Source of the DNA: an uncultured Clostridium sp. | Lineage (GTDB): Bacteria > Bacillota > Clostridia > TANB77 > CAG-465 | Assembly: GCA_900553785.1 (NCBI GenBank) | Contig: USES01000003.1 | Coordinates: 1 to 64,000, forward strand | Direction of reading: 5' to 3' | Length of the DNA stretch: 64,000 bases | In this document: in pieces, positions 25,347-32,938 of the stretch | How the letters are laid out: the number at the start of each line of letters is the position of its first letter | How positions within the stretch are numbered: position 1 is the first letter of the stretch | The notes under the pieces: model-generated | What the model saw: only the letters and a program-made list of their open reading frames with translations | What the model was told of the DNA's origin: nothing | Databases searched by the model: none | Program-made: the position numbers and the translations under genes

Positions 25347-27311
25347 ATGAATTTACGAGAATACAAATGGAAATTAATAGCAGTAGCGGTAGTATATATT
25401 ATTATCTGTGTGCCAATTATAGGTGGGCTGATGACATCTATGGAGTTATCTGTTGGCGAAGGTAGTAAATTGGTACTTGGAGTAAATAATTGGTCTAATT
25501 ATATGTTAAACCCAGTGACTATATTTCAAACAATGTTTGATGGTGGAGATTTACAGCGTACATATTTTGTGCTTTGTGGACTAGTTCTTGTTGTGCTTAT
25601 GTATATGTCAGTTAAATTTATATTAAAAAGCAGAAAAACTTATGATTACCAAGGACAAGAGATGGGCTCTAGTGATTGGAGTAAGCATGGGGAAGAGTTT
25701 AAGAAAAATCCTGACGGAACTGAAATTTTAAATAAACATGAGGGCTTTATACTAAGTAAAGATCATTATTTAGGACTTGATGGTAAGAAGGTAAAAATAA
25801 ATAAAAACATATTGGTATTCGGAGGATCTGGTACAGGTAAAACAGCGTGTTATATAAAACCTAATATTATGCAAAGACTTGGTTCTTATGTTATAACTGA
25901 CCCGAAAGGAGAGTTATATAGAGATACTTCAAAATACTTAGCTAATTATGGCTATGATGTAAAAGTGTTGAATTTAGTTGATCCTGAGTATAGTAATAGA
26001 TATAACCCATTGGCGCATATACAAGATTATGCGGATGTAGATATAATTGCACATACTATAGTTGAAGGTGGAGAAGGTGGTGGAAAGGCTTCCGATCCAT
26101 TTTGGGATAATACAGCAAAAATGTTACTTAAAGCATGTATATATTATGTAATATCTGTTTTACCTGAAGAAGAAAGAAATTTATCTAGTTGTTTAAATAT
26201 AGTAAGAGCTGGAGGAGCTGATGAGAGTATTTTTGATGACTTGTTTGTTGGAGAGCTTTCACCGGAACATCCTGGTAGAAAAGAGTATGAGGGTATAAGA
26301 GTTGGTGCAGATAAAACTAAACAAAGTATAGCGATTTCTTTAGTATCTAAGTTATCTCATTTTGATAGTCCTAGTATGCAACGTTTAACAACATCAAATG
26401 ATATAAGCTTTGAGGAGTTGGGTGAAAGAAAAATGGCGTTGTATGTAATTTCTCCAGATTCTCACTCAACATATAATTATATTTTAACAATATTTTATGG
26501 ACAATTATTACAAAGACTATATGCTCAAGCCGATAGAAATGGAGGAGCACTAAAACAACCAACGTATTTATTATTAGATGAGTTTGCAAATATAGGTAAA
26601 ATACCAGATTTCAACCAGAAATTAAGTACAAGCCGTTCGAGACTTATTTCAATGAGTATCATAGTTCAGTCTTTAGATCAGTTGGTAGATTTATATAAAG
26701 ACTTATATGAAAATATAATTTCAAACTGTGACACACAAATATTTTTGGGAAGCCAGTCAATCAAGACTTGTGAATACTTTTCAAAATCTCTAGGACAAAA
26801 GACACTTACATTTCAGTCAAAATCTAAGAATAGAGATAAAAAGGATTATGAAACTCAAGGATATTCATATAGTGAACAACGTCAAGGAAGAGAATTGATG
26901 ACAATAGATGAGCTTAAACGTCTAGGCATGGATGATGAGATTATATTAGTACGTGGATTAAAACCGATACTTGCAAAAAAAGCCTGGTATTTTAAGTACC
27001 ATCCTGCTCGTGAGGAAGTAGAACGTTTTAAAATACATAACATGTCTGAAATGATGAAACCAGAAGATGTAGAAGTACATACAATGGATGTACAAGCACA
27101 TTTGCAAGCAAGAAAAAATAGAGCAAGAGAGATATTAAAAGAAAAAAATAATGAAGTAGAAGATATTAAAATAGATATACAAGATTCAAAAGAAAATAAT
27201 CAAATGCAGAATTTGAAGAATAATGTTAAAGAGTTAGATTTACAAGAAGAACTTGAGAAAAAATTTGATGAGTTGTTTGGTTCTAATAAAAAGAATAATA
27301 GTGTTGAATAA
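25347..27311 (+). CDS. VirD4/TraG-like type IV coupling ATPase, orphan
   Basis: Coupling proteins of this family are membrane-anchored hexameric ATPases that feed DNA-protein complexes or proteins into type IV secretion channels. Two N-terminal helices (about 6-28 and 73-93) are followed by the motor domain with Walker A 'GGSGTGKTA' near 159, 'TDPKGELY' and Walker B 'LLLDEFANIG' near 408, all intact. The C-terminal 80 residues are charged and probably helical. ATG 25347 lies ten bases after AGGAGG. No relaxase, VirB4 or VirB6-like gene is in the window, and neighbours are housekeeping genes. Confidence 0.88.
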   Translation: MNLREYKWKLIAVAVVYIIICVPIIGGLMTSMELSVGEGSKLVLGVNNWSNYMLNPVTIFQTMFDGGDLQRTYFVLCGLVLVVLMYMSVKFILKSRKTYDYQGQEMGSSDWSKHGEEFKKNPDGTEILNKHEGFILSKDHYLGLDGKKVKINKNILVFGGSGTGKTACYIKPNIMQRLGSYVITDPKGELYRDTSKYLANYGYDVKVLNLVDPEYSNRYNPLAHIQDYADVDIIAHTIVEGGEGGGKASDPFWDNTAKMLLKACIYYVISVLPEEERNLSSCLNIVRAGGADESIFDDLFVGELSPEHPGRKEYEGIRVGADKTKQSIAISLVSKLSHFDSPSMQRLTTSNDISFEELGERKMALYVISPDSHSTYNYILTIFYGQLLQRLYAQADRNGGALKQPTYLLLDEFANIGKIPDFNQKLSTSRSRLISMSIIVQSLDQLVDLYKDLYENIISNCDTQIFLGSQSIKTCEYFSKSLGQKTLTFQSKSKNRDKKDYETQGYSYSEQRQGRELMTIDELKRLGMDDEIILVRGLKPILAKKAWYFKYHPAREEVERFKIHNMSEMMKPEDVEVHTMDVQAHLQARKNRAREILKEKNNEVEDIKIDIQDSKENNQMQNLKNNVKELDLQEELEKKFDELFGSNKKNNSVE

Positions 27312-27314
27312 AAA

Positions 27315-27344
27315 ATACCGGAAAGCAATTAAACTTTCCGGTAT
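27315..27344. terminator. Bidirectional terminator between coupling ATPase and dut
   Basis: A perfect 11-bp stem ATACCGGAAAG / CTTTCCGGTAT (27315-27325 with 27334-27344), with A-rich flank on one side and T-rich on the other, serving converging genes. Confidence 0.85.
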
Positions 27345-27367
27345 CTTTCTATATTTTCATGTTTAGA

Positions 27368-27829
27368 TTATTTGCTAGTGCTTCCAAATCCGCCTAAACG
27401 TTCTCCTTGTGCATCATCATTATCAGTAACAAGAAATTTTTTAAATATAGCTTGACCGATAACCTCTCCTTTTTTAATTTCCAAAGGTGTGTCAAAAAAG
27501 TTATAGAATGCAAAAGAAAAAGCGCCATCATTATCTGGGTTACCGTAATAATCTGAATCTATTATTCCTATACTATTTGCCATAACAAGACCTTTTTTAA
27601 ATGGATTAGAACTTCTGTTACAAAGCATCAAATACTCATCGTTTTGCATGTATGCTTTAAGTCCTGTTTTAACAAGCGTAGGTTTTGAACCAAATGAAAA
27701 TGGTGAAATTACACAGTCTTCAGCCGCACAGATATCATATCCAGCAGAATACTTTGTTTTTCTAATTGGCATAGTTAGGTCGTAATTTTCGAATCCTTTT
27801 GCCTTTTCAAATCCTCTAATCTTTTCCAT
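27368..27829 (-). CDS. dut: Trimeric dUTPase
   Basis: Hydrolyses dUTP to dUMP and pyrophosphate, keeping uracil out of DNA. The five motifs of trimeric dUTPases are visible: 'SAGYDICA', 'NRSSNPFKKG' (usually PRSS), 'GIIDSDYYGN', 'GEVIGQAIF' and 'RLGGFGST'. The 153-residue length fits, with an extra short loop before motif 4. It lies 23 bp downstream of htpX on the same strand with a GAAGGG site, and probably shares the lemA-htpX transcript. Confidence 0.88.
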   Translation of the reverse strand: MEKIRGFEKAKGFENYDLTMPIRKTKYSAGYDICAAEDCVISPFSFGSKPTLVKTGLKAYMQNDEYLMLCNRSSNPFKKGLVMANSIGIIDSDYYGNPDNDGAFSFAFYNFFDTPLEIKKGEVIGQAIFKKFLVTDNDDAQGERLGGFGSTSK

Positions 27830-27852
27830 ATAAATACCCTTCTTTCTAAATT

Positions 27853-28746
27853 TTAATGTATATTTTTTAATGCTTCTATTCTCTTTTCAGTGGAAGGATG
27901 AGTAGACCATAAGTCAGATTTTTTCTCTTTCCCTTTAAGAGGAGAAGAAATGTACATATGAGCTGTTGCTTTGTTTGCAATATAAGTTGGATTATCTGCA
28001 TCTTCGGAGATTTTTGTTAGAGCATCAATTAATCCTTGAGGATTTCTTGTAAACTCAACTCCAGTTGCATCAGCTAAAAACTCCCTTTTTCTAGATATCG
28101 CAAGTTGCATAAGTGTTGCAAATAGTGGAGATAGAATCATAAATAGTATTGCAATTATGGCTATAATTGCGTCAGATTTATTATCACTATCATTTGAACC
28201 ACGTCTTCCTCTAAAAGCAAACCTACTTGTAATATCAGATAATATTACAACAAGTCCAACAAATACAGAAACCACTGTTGATAATAAAATGTCATAGTTT
28301 TTAATGTGAGCCATTTCATGTGCTAAAACTCCCTCTAATTCGTATTTATCTAGCTTTTCTAAGAGGCCAGTTGTTACACATATAACTGCATGTTCTGGAT
28401 TCCTACCAGTTGCAAAAGCGTTTGGAGATTTATCTTCAATAACGTATAATTTTGGCATAGGTAGTCCTGAAGCAATGCATAAATTTTCCAATAAAACACT
28501 TAATTGTAAATCTTGTTCGCGTGTAGCTGGACGAGCATGATTTAGGCTCAGTACCATTTTATCGCAGTTATAATATGAAATAATGGCAGGGATTATTGAA
28601 AATACAAGACTTATAGTAACAGCCGCAGCTGTTCCAAATCCATTGTATAAACAAACAAAATATATCCCCACCATTATTACTGTGATAAATATTGATACTA
28701 TGAAAAATGAGCTAACTTTGTTCTTTCTTACACTTTCAAGTATCAT
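27853..28746 (-). CDS. htpX: Membrane zinc metalloprotease HtpX
   Basis: An M48-type membrane protease for quality control of membrane proteins. Two N-terminal helices (about 10-35 and 40-60), then 'LAHEMAHIKN' with the HExxH zinc site near 142, two further hydrophobic segments, and the third ligand in 'REFLADATGVEFT'. ATG 28746 is chosen because the AGGTGAT site overlaps the lemA stop; a GTG at 28755 is in frame but lacks a site. The lemA-htpX pairing is very common. Confidence 0.94.
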   Translation of the reverse strand: MILESVRKNKVSSFFIVSIFITVIMVGIYFVCLYNGFGTAAAVTISLVFSIIPAIISYYNCDKMVLSLNHARPATREQDLQLSVLLENLCIASGLPMPKLYVIEDKSPNAFATGRNPEHAVICVTTGLLEKLDKYELEGVLAHEMAHIKNYDILLSTVVSVFVGLVVILSDITSRFAFRGRRGSNDSDNKSDAIIAIIAILFMILSPLFATLMQLAISRKREFLADATGVEFTRNPQGLIDALTKISEDADNPTYIANKATAHMYISSPLKGKEKKSDLWSTHPSTEKRIEALKNIH

Positions 28747-28755
28747 TTTTATCAC

Positions 28756-29322
28756 CTAGAATTGAACTTTTACATTCTTTCTTTCTTCTTCGTTATCAAT
28801 TTCAAAGAATTTTGCTTCTTCAAATTTGCCAGCTCCAAATATTGAAACTACAATGTTATTTGGGAAAACCATTAAGGCTTCGTTGTACATTGTAACAGTA
28901 TCATTGTAAAATTGTCTTGAATAAGCAATTTTATCTTCTGTTCCAGATAGTTCAACTTGTAATGCTGTGAAATTTTCGTTAGCTTTTAATTCAGGGTAAG
29001 CTTCTGCTAGAGCAAATAATTGTTTTAAAGATGCATTTAAAGTTTTTTCAGCTTCTGCAGAGCCTTCTACACTTCCTGATGCTGCAACGTATTTGTTTCT
29101 TGCTTCGATTACTTTTGTAAGTGTTTCCTCTTCATGTTTAGTATAACCCTTTACTGTTTCTACTAAGTTAGGAATCAAATCAAATCTTCTTTTTAGTTGA
29201 GTATCAATTTGTGCCCAAGCATTTTTAACTCTCATTTTAAGAGATACTAATTTGTTGTATACGCCTACTATCCATAGAGCAAGTATTAAAACAACAGCAA
29301 TTAAAATATATAACCATGTCAT
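28756..29322 (-). CDS. lemA: LemA family protein
   Basis: LemA proteins have one N-terminal membrane helix (about 2-22) and a long helical bundle; their function is unclear but they sit next to HtpX-type proteases. Signature segments '[22 protein letters not shown]' (given only as landmark: [12 protein letters not shown]) and '[18 protein letters not shown]' are present. ATG 29322 has GAGGAGG just upstream; a TTG at 29343 in frame is before that site and is rejected. First gene of the minus-strand lemA-htpX-dut group. Confidence 0.94.
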   Translation of the reverse strand: MTWLYILIAVVLILALWIVGVYNKLVSLKMRVKNAWAQIDTQLKRRFDLIPNLVETVKGYTKHEEETLTKVIEARNKYVAASGSVEGSAEAEKTLNASLKQLFALAEAYPELKANENFTALQVELSGTEDKIAYSRQFYNDTVTMYNEALMVFPNNIVVSIFGAGKFEEAKFFEIDNEEERKNVKVQF

Positions 29323-29460
29323 GATGATTACCTCCTCATACAATATTTATTGTATCATCTATAGTTTTTAAAATCAATAAATATGAGAATAAAAACACAA
29401 TTTTAAAGAATTTATTTTAGTAATAAAAAAAGATGAACTTTGTCTTATTTTTGTTTGGAT

Positions 29461-29489
29461 TTGACAAGCAATATATTAAGTAGTATAAT
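29461..29489 (+). promoter_or_regulatory. Consensus promoter of the YabE-like gene and rsmA
   Basis: TTGACA (29461-29466), 17 nt, TATAAT (29484-29489), 36 nt before the TTG start. Confidence 0.85.
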
Positions 29490-29525
29490 ATATATTATCC
29501 GAGGTATTCGGAGGGAGGAATTTCT

Positions 29526-30611
29526 TTGGAAGAAAAAGAAAAAAATAACATTTATATATTAAAAAAGATATCAGTGATGATCATGTGTATGGTTGTGTTT
29601 GTTACTGTTGGTTTAGTAGTTGTTAACTTTCAATCTAAAGTAGTAACTCTTGATTATTATGGACGCGAAATACAGATTGTTACTATGTCAAATACTGTTG
29701 AAGGAATGCTTATGCAAAATGGCATATATATAGATGAAAGAGCAGTAGTTTATCCTAGTATAGATAACAGAATAGAAGACAATATGGTTATAAAAATATA
29801 TATAGAGGATGCAAATGCAAAGTTAAATATAGACAAATATATTGAGGCTTCTAATTCTATGATAACTGAGAAAATAGTTAAAGATACTCAAATTGTAGAG
29901 TTTGGTGTGGAGAAAAAGAATAATGCTAGTGTAGCTAGAGGTCAAATTACTACACTACAATCAGGAAGCACTGGAGAAAAAGATATAACATATACAATTC
30001 AATACTTAAATGGTAAAGAGATTGCAAAAAATATAATAAGTGATGAAATTACAAAAGAGCCTCAAGATCAAATAATAGAAGTTGGAACTAGTGTGTCAAC
30101 AGTATCAAGAAGCTCAGTAAATAGAGTTACAGCGGATGATTTTGCTGTTGATGGAAACTTTAAACAGTATAATATTAAACTTAGTGCGGATTTACAAAGA
30201 TATACTTATAACATGTGCAAAAGGTATGGAGTTCCATACGAAACAATGTTAGCACTTATGTATGTTGAAAGTGGATATAATACAAATGCTATAAGTTCTA
30301 CAAATGACTATGGAATATGTCAAATCAATATGTGTAATTATTATTATCTAAATAGAAATCTTGGAGTAACTGACCTTCTTAATGTTTATGATAATATAAA
30401 AGCAGGTACATATTGGATAGCAAGATATTATAAATCTTGGGGTAAATATTATAGCGGTGAATTGTTGGAAAGAAATGCACTTAATGCGTATAATTTTGGC
30501 GATGGTGGATACAGAAATTATTTAAATAATGGAGGTACAGCATATTCTTGGAAATACGCAAACAAAGTGTTGGAAGTAAAAACAAAATTAGTAGAAAATG
30601 GTGGATTATAG
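29526..30611 (+). CDS. YabE-like secreted lytic transglycosylase (DUF348/G5/SLT)
   Basis: A cell-wall enzyme expected to cleave glycan strands. A membrane anchor or signal (about 16-35) is followed by a ubiquitin-like DUF348 segment (about 40-100, 'VTLDYYGREIQIVTMSNTVEGML' region), a G5-like region (about 100-190) and a C-terminal SLT-type lysozyme-like domain (about 220-350) with catalytic glutamate in 'YVESGYN' near 246 and 'DYGICQIN'. TTG 29526 follows GGGAGG. A yabE-rnmV-ksgA order is known from Bacillus; here rnmV is missing and rsmA follows. Confidence 0.85.
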   Translation: MEEKEKNNIYILKKISVMIMCMVVFVTVGLVVVNFQSKVVTLDYYGREIQIVTMSNTVEGMLMQNGIYIDERAVVYPSIDNRIEDNMVIKIYIEDANAKLNIDKYIEASNSMITEKIVKDTQIVEFGVEKKNNASVARGQITTLQSGSTGEKDITYTIQYLNGKEIAKNIISDEITKEPQDQIIEVGTSVSTVSRSSVNRVTADDFAVDGNFKQYNIKLSADLQRYTYNMCKRYGVPYETMLALMYVESGYNTNAISSTNDYGICQINMCNYYYLNRNLGVTDLLNVYDNIKAGTYWIARYYKSWGKYYSGELLERNALNAYNFGDGGYRNYLNNGGTAYSWKYANKVLEVKTKLVENGGL

Positions 30612-30634
30612 TCGCAAGAATGTCTTGCGACTTT
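30611..30634 (+). terminator. Hairpin between YabE-like gene and rsmA
   Basis: Perfect 9-bp stem GTCGCAAGA / TCTTGCGAC with 3-nt loop directly after the stop. Only three T follow, so it may attenuate or stabilise rather than terminate. Confidence 0.5.
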
Positions 30635-30653
30635 CACCATAAAAGGGGAGTTT

Positions 30654-31499
30654 ATGAGTACGTTAAATAAAACTAAAGAATTGTTAAATAAGTATGAGTT
30701 ATATGCCAAAAAAGGTTTTGGGCAAAACTTTTTAGTAGATGATTCAGTTTTGGAAAAAATAGTTGATGCAGGTAATTTATCTAGTAGCGACACTGTGATA
30801 GAAATTGGTCCAGGTCTTGGCAATTTAACAGAGTATTTGTTAAATAGAGCAGGTAAGGTAATTGCATTTGAAATAGATAAAGATATGGTGAATATACTGC
30901 AAGACAGATTTTCAAACATGGAAAATTTCGATTTAATAAATAAAGATATAATGGAAGTTGACTTAAACGAGTACATGCCATCTTCAGTTAAAATTATTGC
31001 TAACTTGCCATATTATATTACGACTCCAATATTGTTTAAATTATTGGAATATAGAGATAAAATATCTAGTATTGTTATTATGGTTCAACGTGAAGTTGCA
31101 CAAAGATTACTTGCCAAACCGAATAGCAAGGATTATGGAGTATTAACTGTTAATACAAGCTATATTTCAGATATGTCACTTGTGACTATTGTTCCTAATA
31201 CGTCATTTGTTCCAGCACCAAACGTAACTTCAGCTGTTGTCAAAATGAATATTAACCTAGATAAATTAAAAGATATAAAAGATGAAGAATTATTTAAGAA
31301 ATTGGTAAAGGCCTCATTTTCTGCAAGAAGAAAAAAGGTTATAAACTCAATTATGAATTCTAATCTATTTAACATTTCTAAGGAACAACTTACTGAGCAT
31401 ATTAAGAGCATTGGTTTTTCTGAATGTGTAAGAGCTGAAGAAATACCTGTTAATAAATATATAGAACTTGCAAATATATTAAAAGAGAGTAACTGTTAA
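30654..31499 (+). CDS. rsmA: 16S rRNA dimethyladenosine transferase RsmA (KsgA)
   Basis: Dimethylates two adjacent adenines in helix 45 of 16S rRNA during 30S maturation. S-adenosylmethionine motifs are clear: 'GQNFLVD', 'VIEIGPGLGNLT' (about 43-54), 'FEIDKDM', and the catalytic 'NLPYYITTPI' (about 117-126). At 281 residues it is normal. AAAGGGGAG precedes the ATG. The terminator that follows overlaps its stop codon. Confidence 0.96.
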   Translation: MSTLNKTKELLNKYELYAKKGFGQNFLVDDSVLEKIVDAGNLSSSDTVIEIGPGLGNLTEYLLNRAGKVIAFEIDKDMVNILQDRFSNMENFDLINKDIMEVDLNEYMPSSVKIIANLPYYITTPILFKLLEYRDKISSIVIMVQREVAQRLLAKPNSKDYGVLTVNTSYISDMSLVTIVPNTSFVPAPNVTSAVVKMNINLDKLKDIKDEELFKKLVKASFSARRKKVINSIMNSNLFNISKEQLTEHIKSIGFSECVRAEEIPVNKYIELANILKESNC

Positions 31500-31517
31500 T
31501 AAAATAGTTACTCTCTT
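31482..31517. terminator. Bidirectional terminator between rsmA and mltG
   Basis: A perfect 13-bp stem (31482-31494 with 31505-31517) spanning the end of rsmA, with A-rich and T-rich flanks that suit both converging genes. Confidence 0.82.
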
Positions 31518-31527
31518 TAAAGTAAAA

Positions 31528-32610
31528 TTAAAATTCAAGCCATAATCCTTCTTTTATTAGCTTGTTTGTCATTTGAATATGTTCAGCATTAGTTTTTGTA
31601 AAATACAACTTACCATATTTATCTGCTACAAAGAAATAATTATCTGTTGCTTTTGGGTATATTGCGGCTTTTATAGAAGATTCTGCAACATTTGAAATTG
31701 GTCCTACTGGAAGTTTGCCTTGCATATTTGGACCTCTTGTGTTGTATGGGTTATATGCATCTAATTCTGATTGGTATAAATCTCTTTCCCCAAGTTCAAT
31801 TCCTATAGCATAATATGTTGTAACATCACTTCCTAAAGAATCACCAGATTTTAATCTGTTATAAAATACACCTGCAACTTCAGCTCTGTCTTCTGCCTTT
31901 ACAGCTTCTTTTTCACAAAGAGATGCTAGTGTAAGTAATTCGTGAACTGAATATTTACTTTTTTCAATATCTTCTTTGTATTTTGTAAGTACTTTGTCCA
32001 TTTGATTTAACATAGCTTCAAAAATTTGCTCTACAGTTACATCACGAGATTCAAAGCTATATGTATCAGGGAAAAGATATCCCTCTAATGGGTAATATAT
32101 ATCTTTGTTTTTAATTTCGTCTGTTATAAACCAATACTTGTCTATAATTTTGTTTATATATTCTTCATTTTTCATTAAATCATAAACGTCTTGTTCACTG
32201 TTATTAGTTACTTGAGATATGTATTTAGCAAACTTTTTCATTGATGTACCCTCTACAAACGTAACATCAAAATTTGTGTCTACAAAAACAATTCCTTTTT
32301 TTAGTGCGTCTATAATTTCATCTAGCGTCATTGATGGACTTAAGTAGTATGTACCAGCTTGAAGCCCTTCAACTTTATTTAGTTTCAAATAAATTTTAAA
32401 TGCAGTTTTGTTTTTTATAATTCCTGCCTCTTCTAATTTTTGACCTATTGAATCATTTGAACTTCCAATTTCGATTTCAACTTTCTTTTTTTCAGTGTCA
32501 TTAGACACAGGAGAAATATTTGTTCTGTACCAAATTAAAGGAGATACACCCGCAATAATTAGAATAACGATTAGTATAATAACAACTGTTAATAATTTTT
32601 TCTTTTTCAT
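31528..32610 (-). CDS. mltG: Endolytic transglycosylase MltG (YceG)
   Basis: MltG cleaves nascent peptidoglycan strands at the membrane and is thought to set glycan chain length. One N-terminal membrane helix (about 6-28), a LysM-like segment (about 40-105, 'IEIGSSNDSIGQKLEEAGII' region) and the catalytic YceG domain follow, with the catalytic glutamate in 'SLCEKEAV' and 'EVAGVFYNRL', 'YNTRGPNMQGKLPVGPISN' as landmarks. ATG 32610 follows AAGGGTG; a GTG at 32616 is less well spaced. Length 360 is normal. Confidence 0.93.
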   Translation of the reverse strand: MKKKKLLTVVIILIVILIIAGVSPLIWYRTNISPVSNDTEKKKVEIEIGSSNDSIGQKLEEAGIIKNKTAFKIYLKLNKVEGLQAGTYYLSPSMTLDEIIDALKKGIVFVDTNFDVTFVEGTSMKKFAKYISQVTNNSEQDVYDLMKNEEYINKIIDKYWFITDEIKNKDIYYPLEGYLFPDTYSFESRDVTVEQIFEAMLNQMDKVLTKYKEDIEKSKYSVHELLTLASLCEKEAVKAEDRAEVAGVFYNRLKSGDSLGSDVTTYYAIGIELGERDLYQSELDAYNPYNTRGPNMQGKLPVGPISNVAESSIKAAIYPKATDNYFFVADKYGKLYFTKTNAEHIQMTNKLIKEGLWLEF

Positions 32611-32703
32611 AATCACACACCCTTATATGTCATAAAGTATAACAAATAAAATGTGTAATTGCAATTAGAAATGTAAAGACGATAAAAAAATAAAAAGAAA
32701 TGG

Positions 32704-32732
32704 TTGAAAACTAAAAATATTTGGTATAAAAT
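32704..32732 (+). promoter_or_regulatory. Promoter of the G-tract leader and pilin-like gene
   Basis: TTGAAA (32704-32709), 17 nt, TAAAAT (32727-32732). The expected transcript start is near 32739, just ahead of the ribosome site of the short leader ORF. Confidence 0.65.
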
Positions 32733-32756
32733 ATTGGAAAATAAAGGAGAAAACAA

Positions 32757-32813
32757 ATGAAAATGATGGAAAATAATGTAAATGGGGGGGGGGCAAAAAA
32801 GCCTTCTAAATAG
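32757..32813 (+). CDS. Short leader ORF containing a ten-G tract (18 codons)
   Basis: AAAGGAG (32743-32749) lies seven bases before ATG 32757, an excellent initiation site. With ten G the peptide reads MKMMENNVN, then GGG, AKKPSK and stops at 32811-32813. With eleven G it would be 17 residues. With nine or twelve G the frame stays open to a stop at 32875-32877, running through the downstream hairpin. No homology is expected for such a peptide; the interest lies in its possible regulatory role (see findings). Confidence 0.5.
   Translation: MKMMENNVNGGGAKKPSK
32784..32793 (+). repeat. Homopolymeric G tract (10 G)
   Basis: Ten consecutive G residues in an otherwise very AT-rich genome, inside the short leader ORF. 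Such tracts are prone to slipped-strand length change. It could also be an assembly or sequencing artefact. Confidence 0.9.
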
Positions 32814-32837
32814 TTGTTTTCAAGGACAAGTTATATT

Positions 32838-32885
32838 GGCCTATGCTTTGCATACAGAAAATGTATGTAAGTCATAGGTCTTTTT
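32838..32885 (+). terminator. Terminator-like hairpin in the leader of the pilin-like gene
   Basis: The outer arms 32838-32845 and 32873-32880 pair over 8 bp (one G-U). An inner stem CATAC/GTATG and CTT/AAG continues it to about 17 bp with a loop around 32856-32862. CTTTTT follows directly. It lies 54 nt upstream of the pilin-like start codon, so it could act as an attenuator. Confidence 0.65.
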
Positions 32886-32938
32886 GCGTTCTATTATCAT
32901 GTGTTTGCAACCTTTATTTAAAAAGAAAGAGGAGGAAT

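Noticed and set aside
25347..27311. Integrative conjugative element around the coupling ATPase
   Set aside because: No relaxase, integrase, VirB4-like gene or terminal repeats nearby; a full element is not supported by this window.
32843..32938. Longer start for the pilin-like protein
   Set aside because: It lies inside the leader hairpin and lacks a ribosome site; the AGGAGG at 32930 and prepilin leader support ATG 32939.
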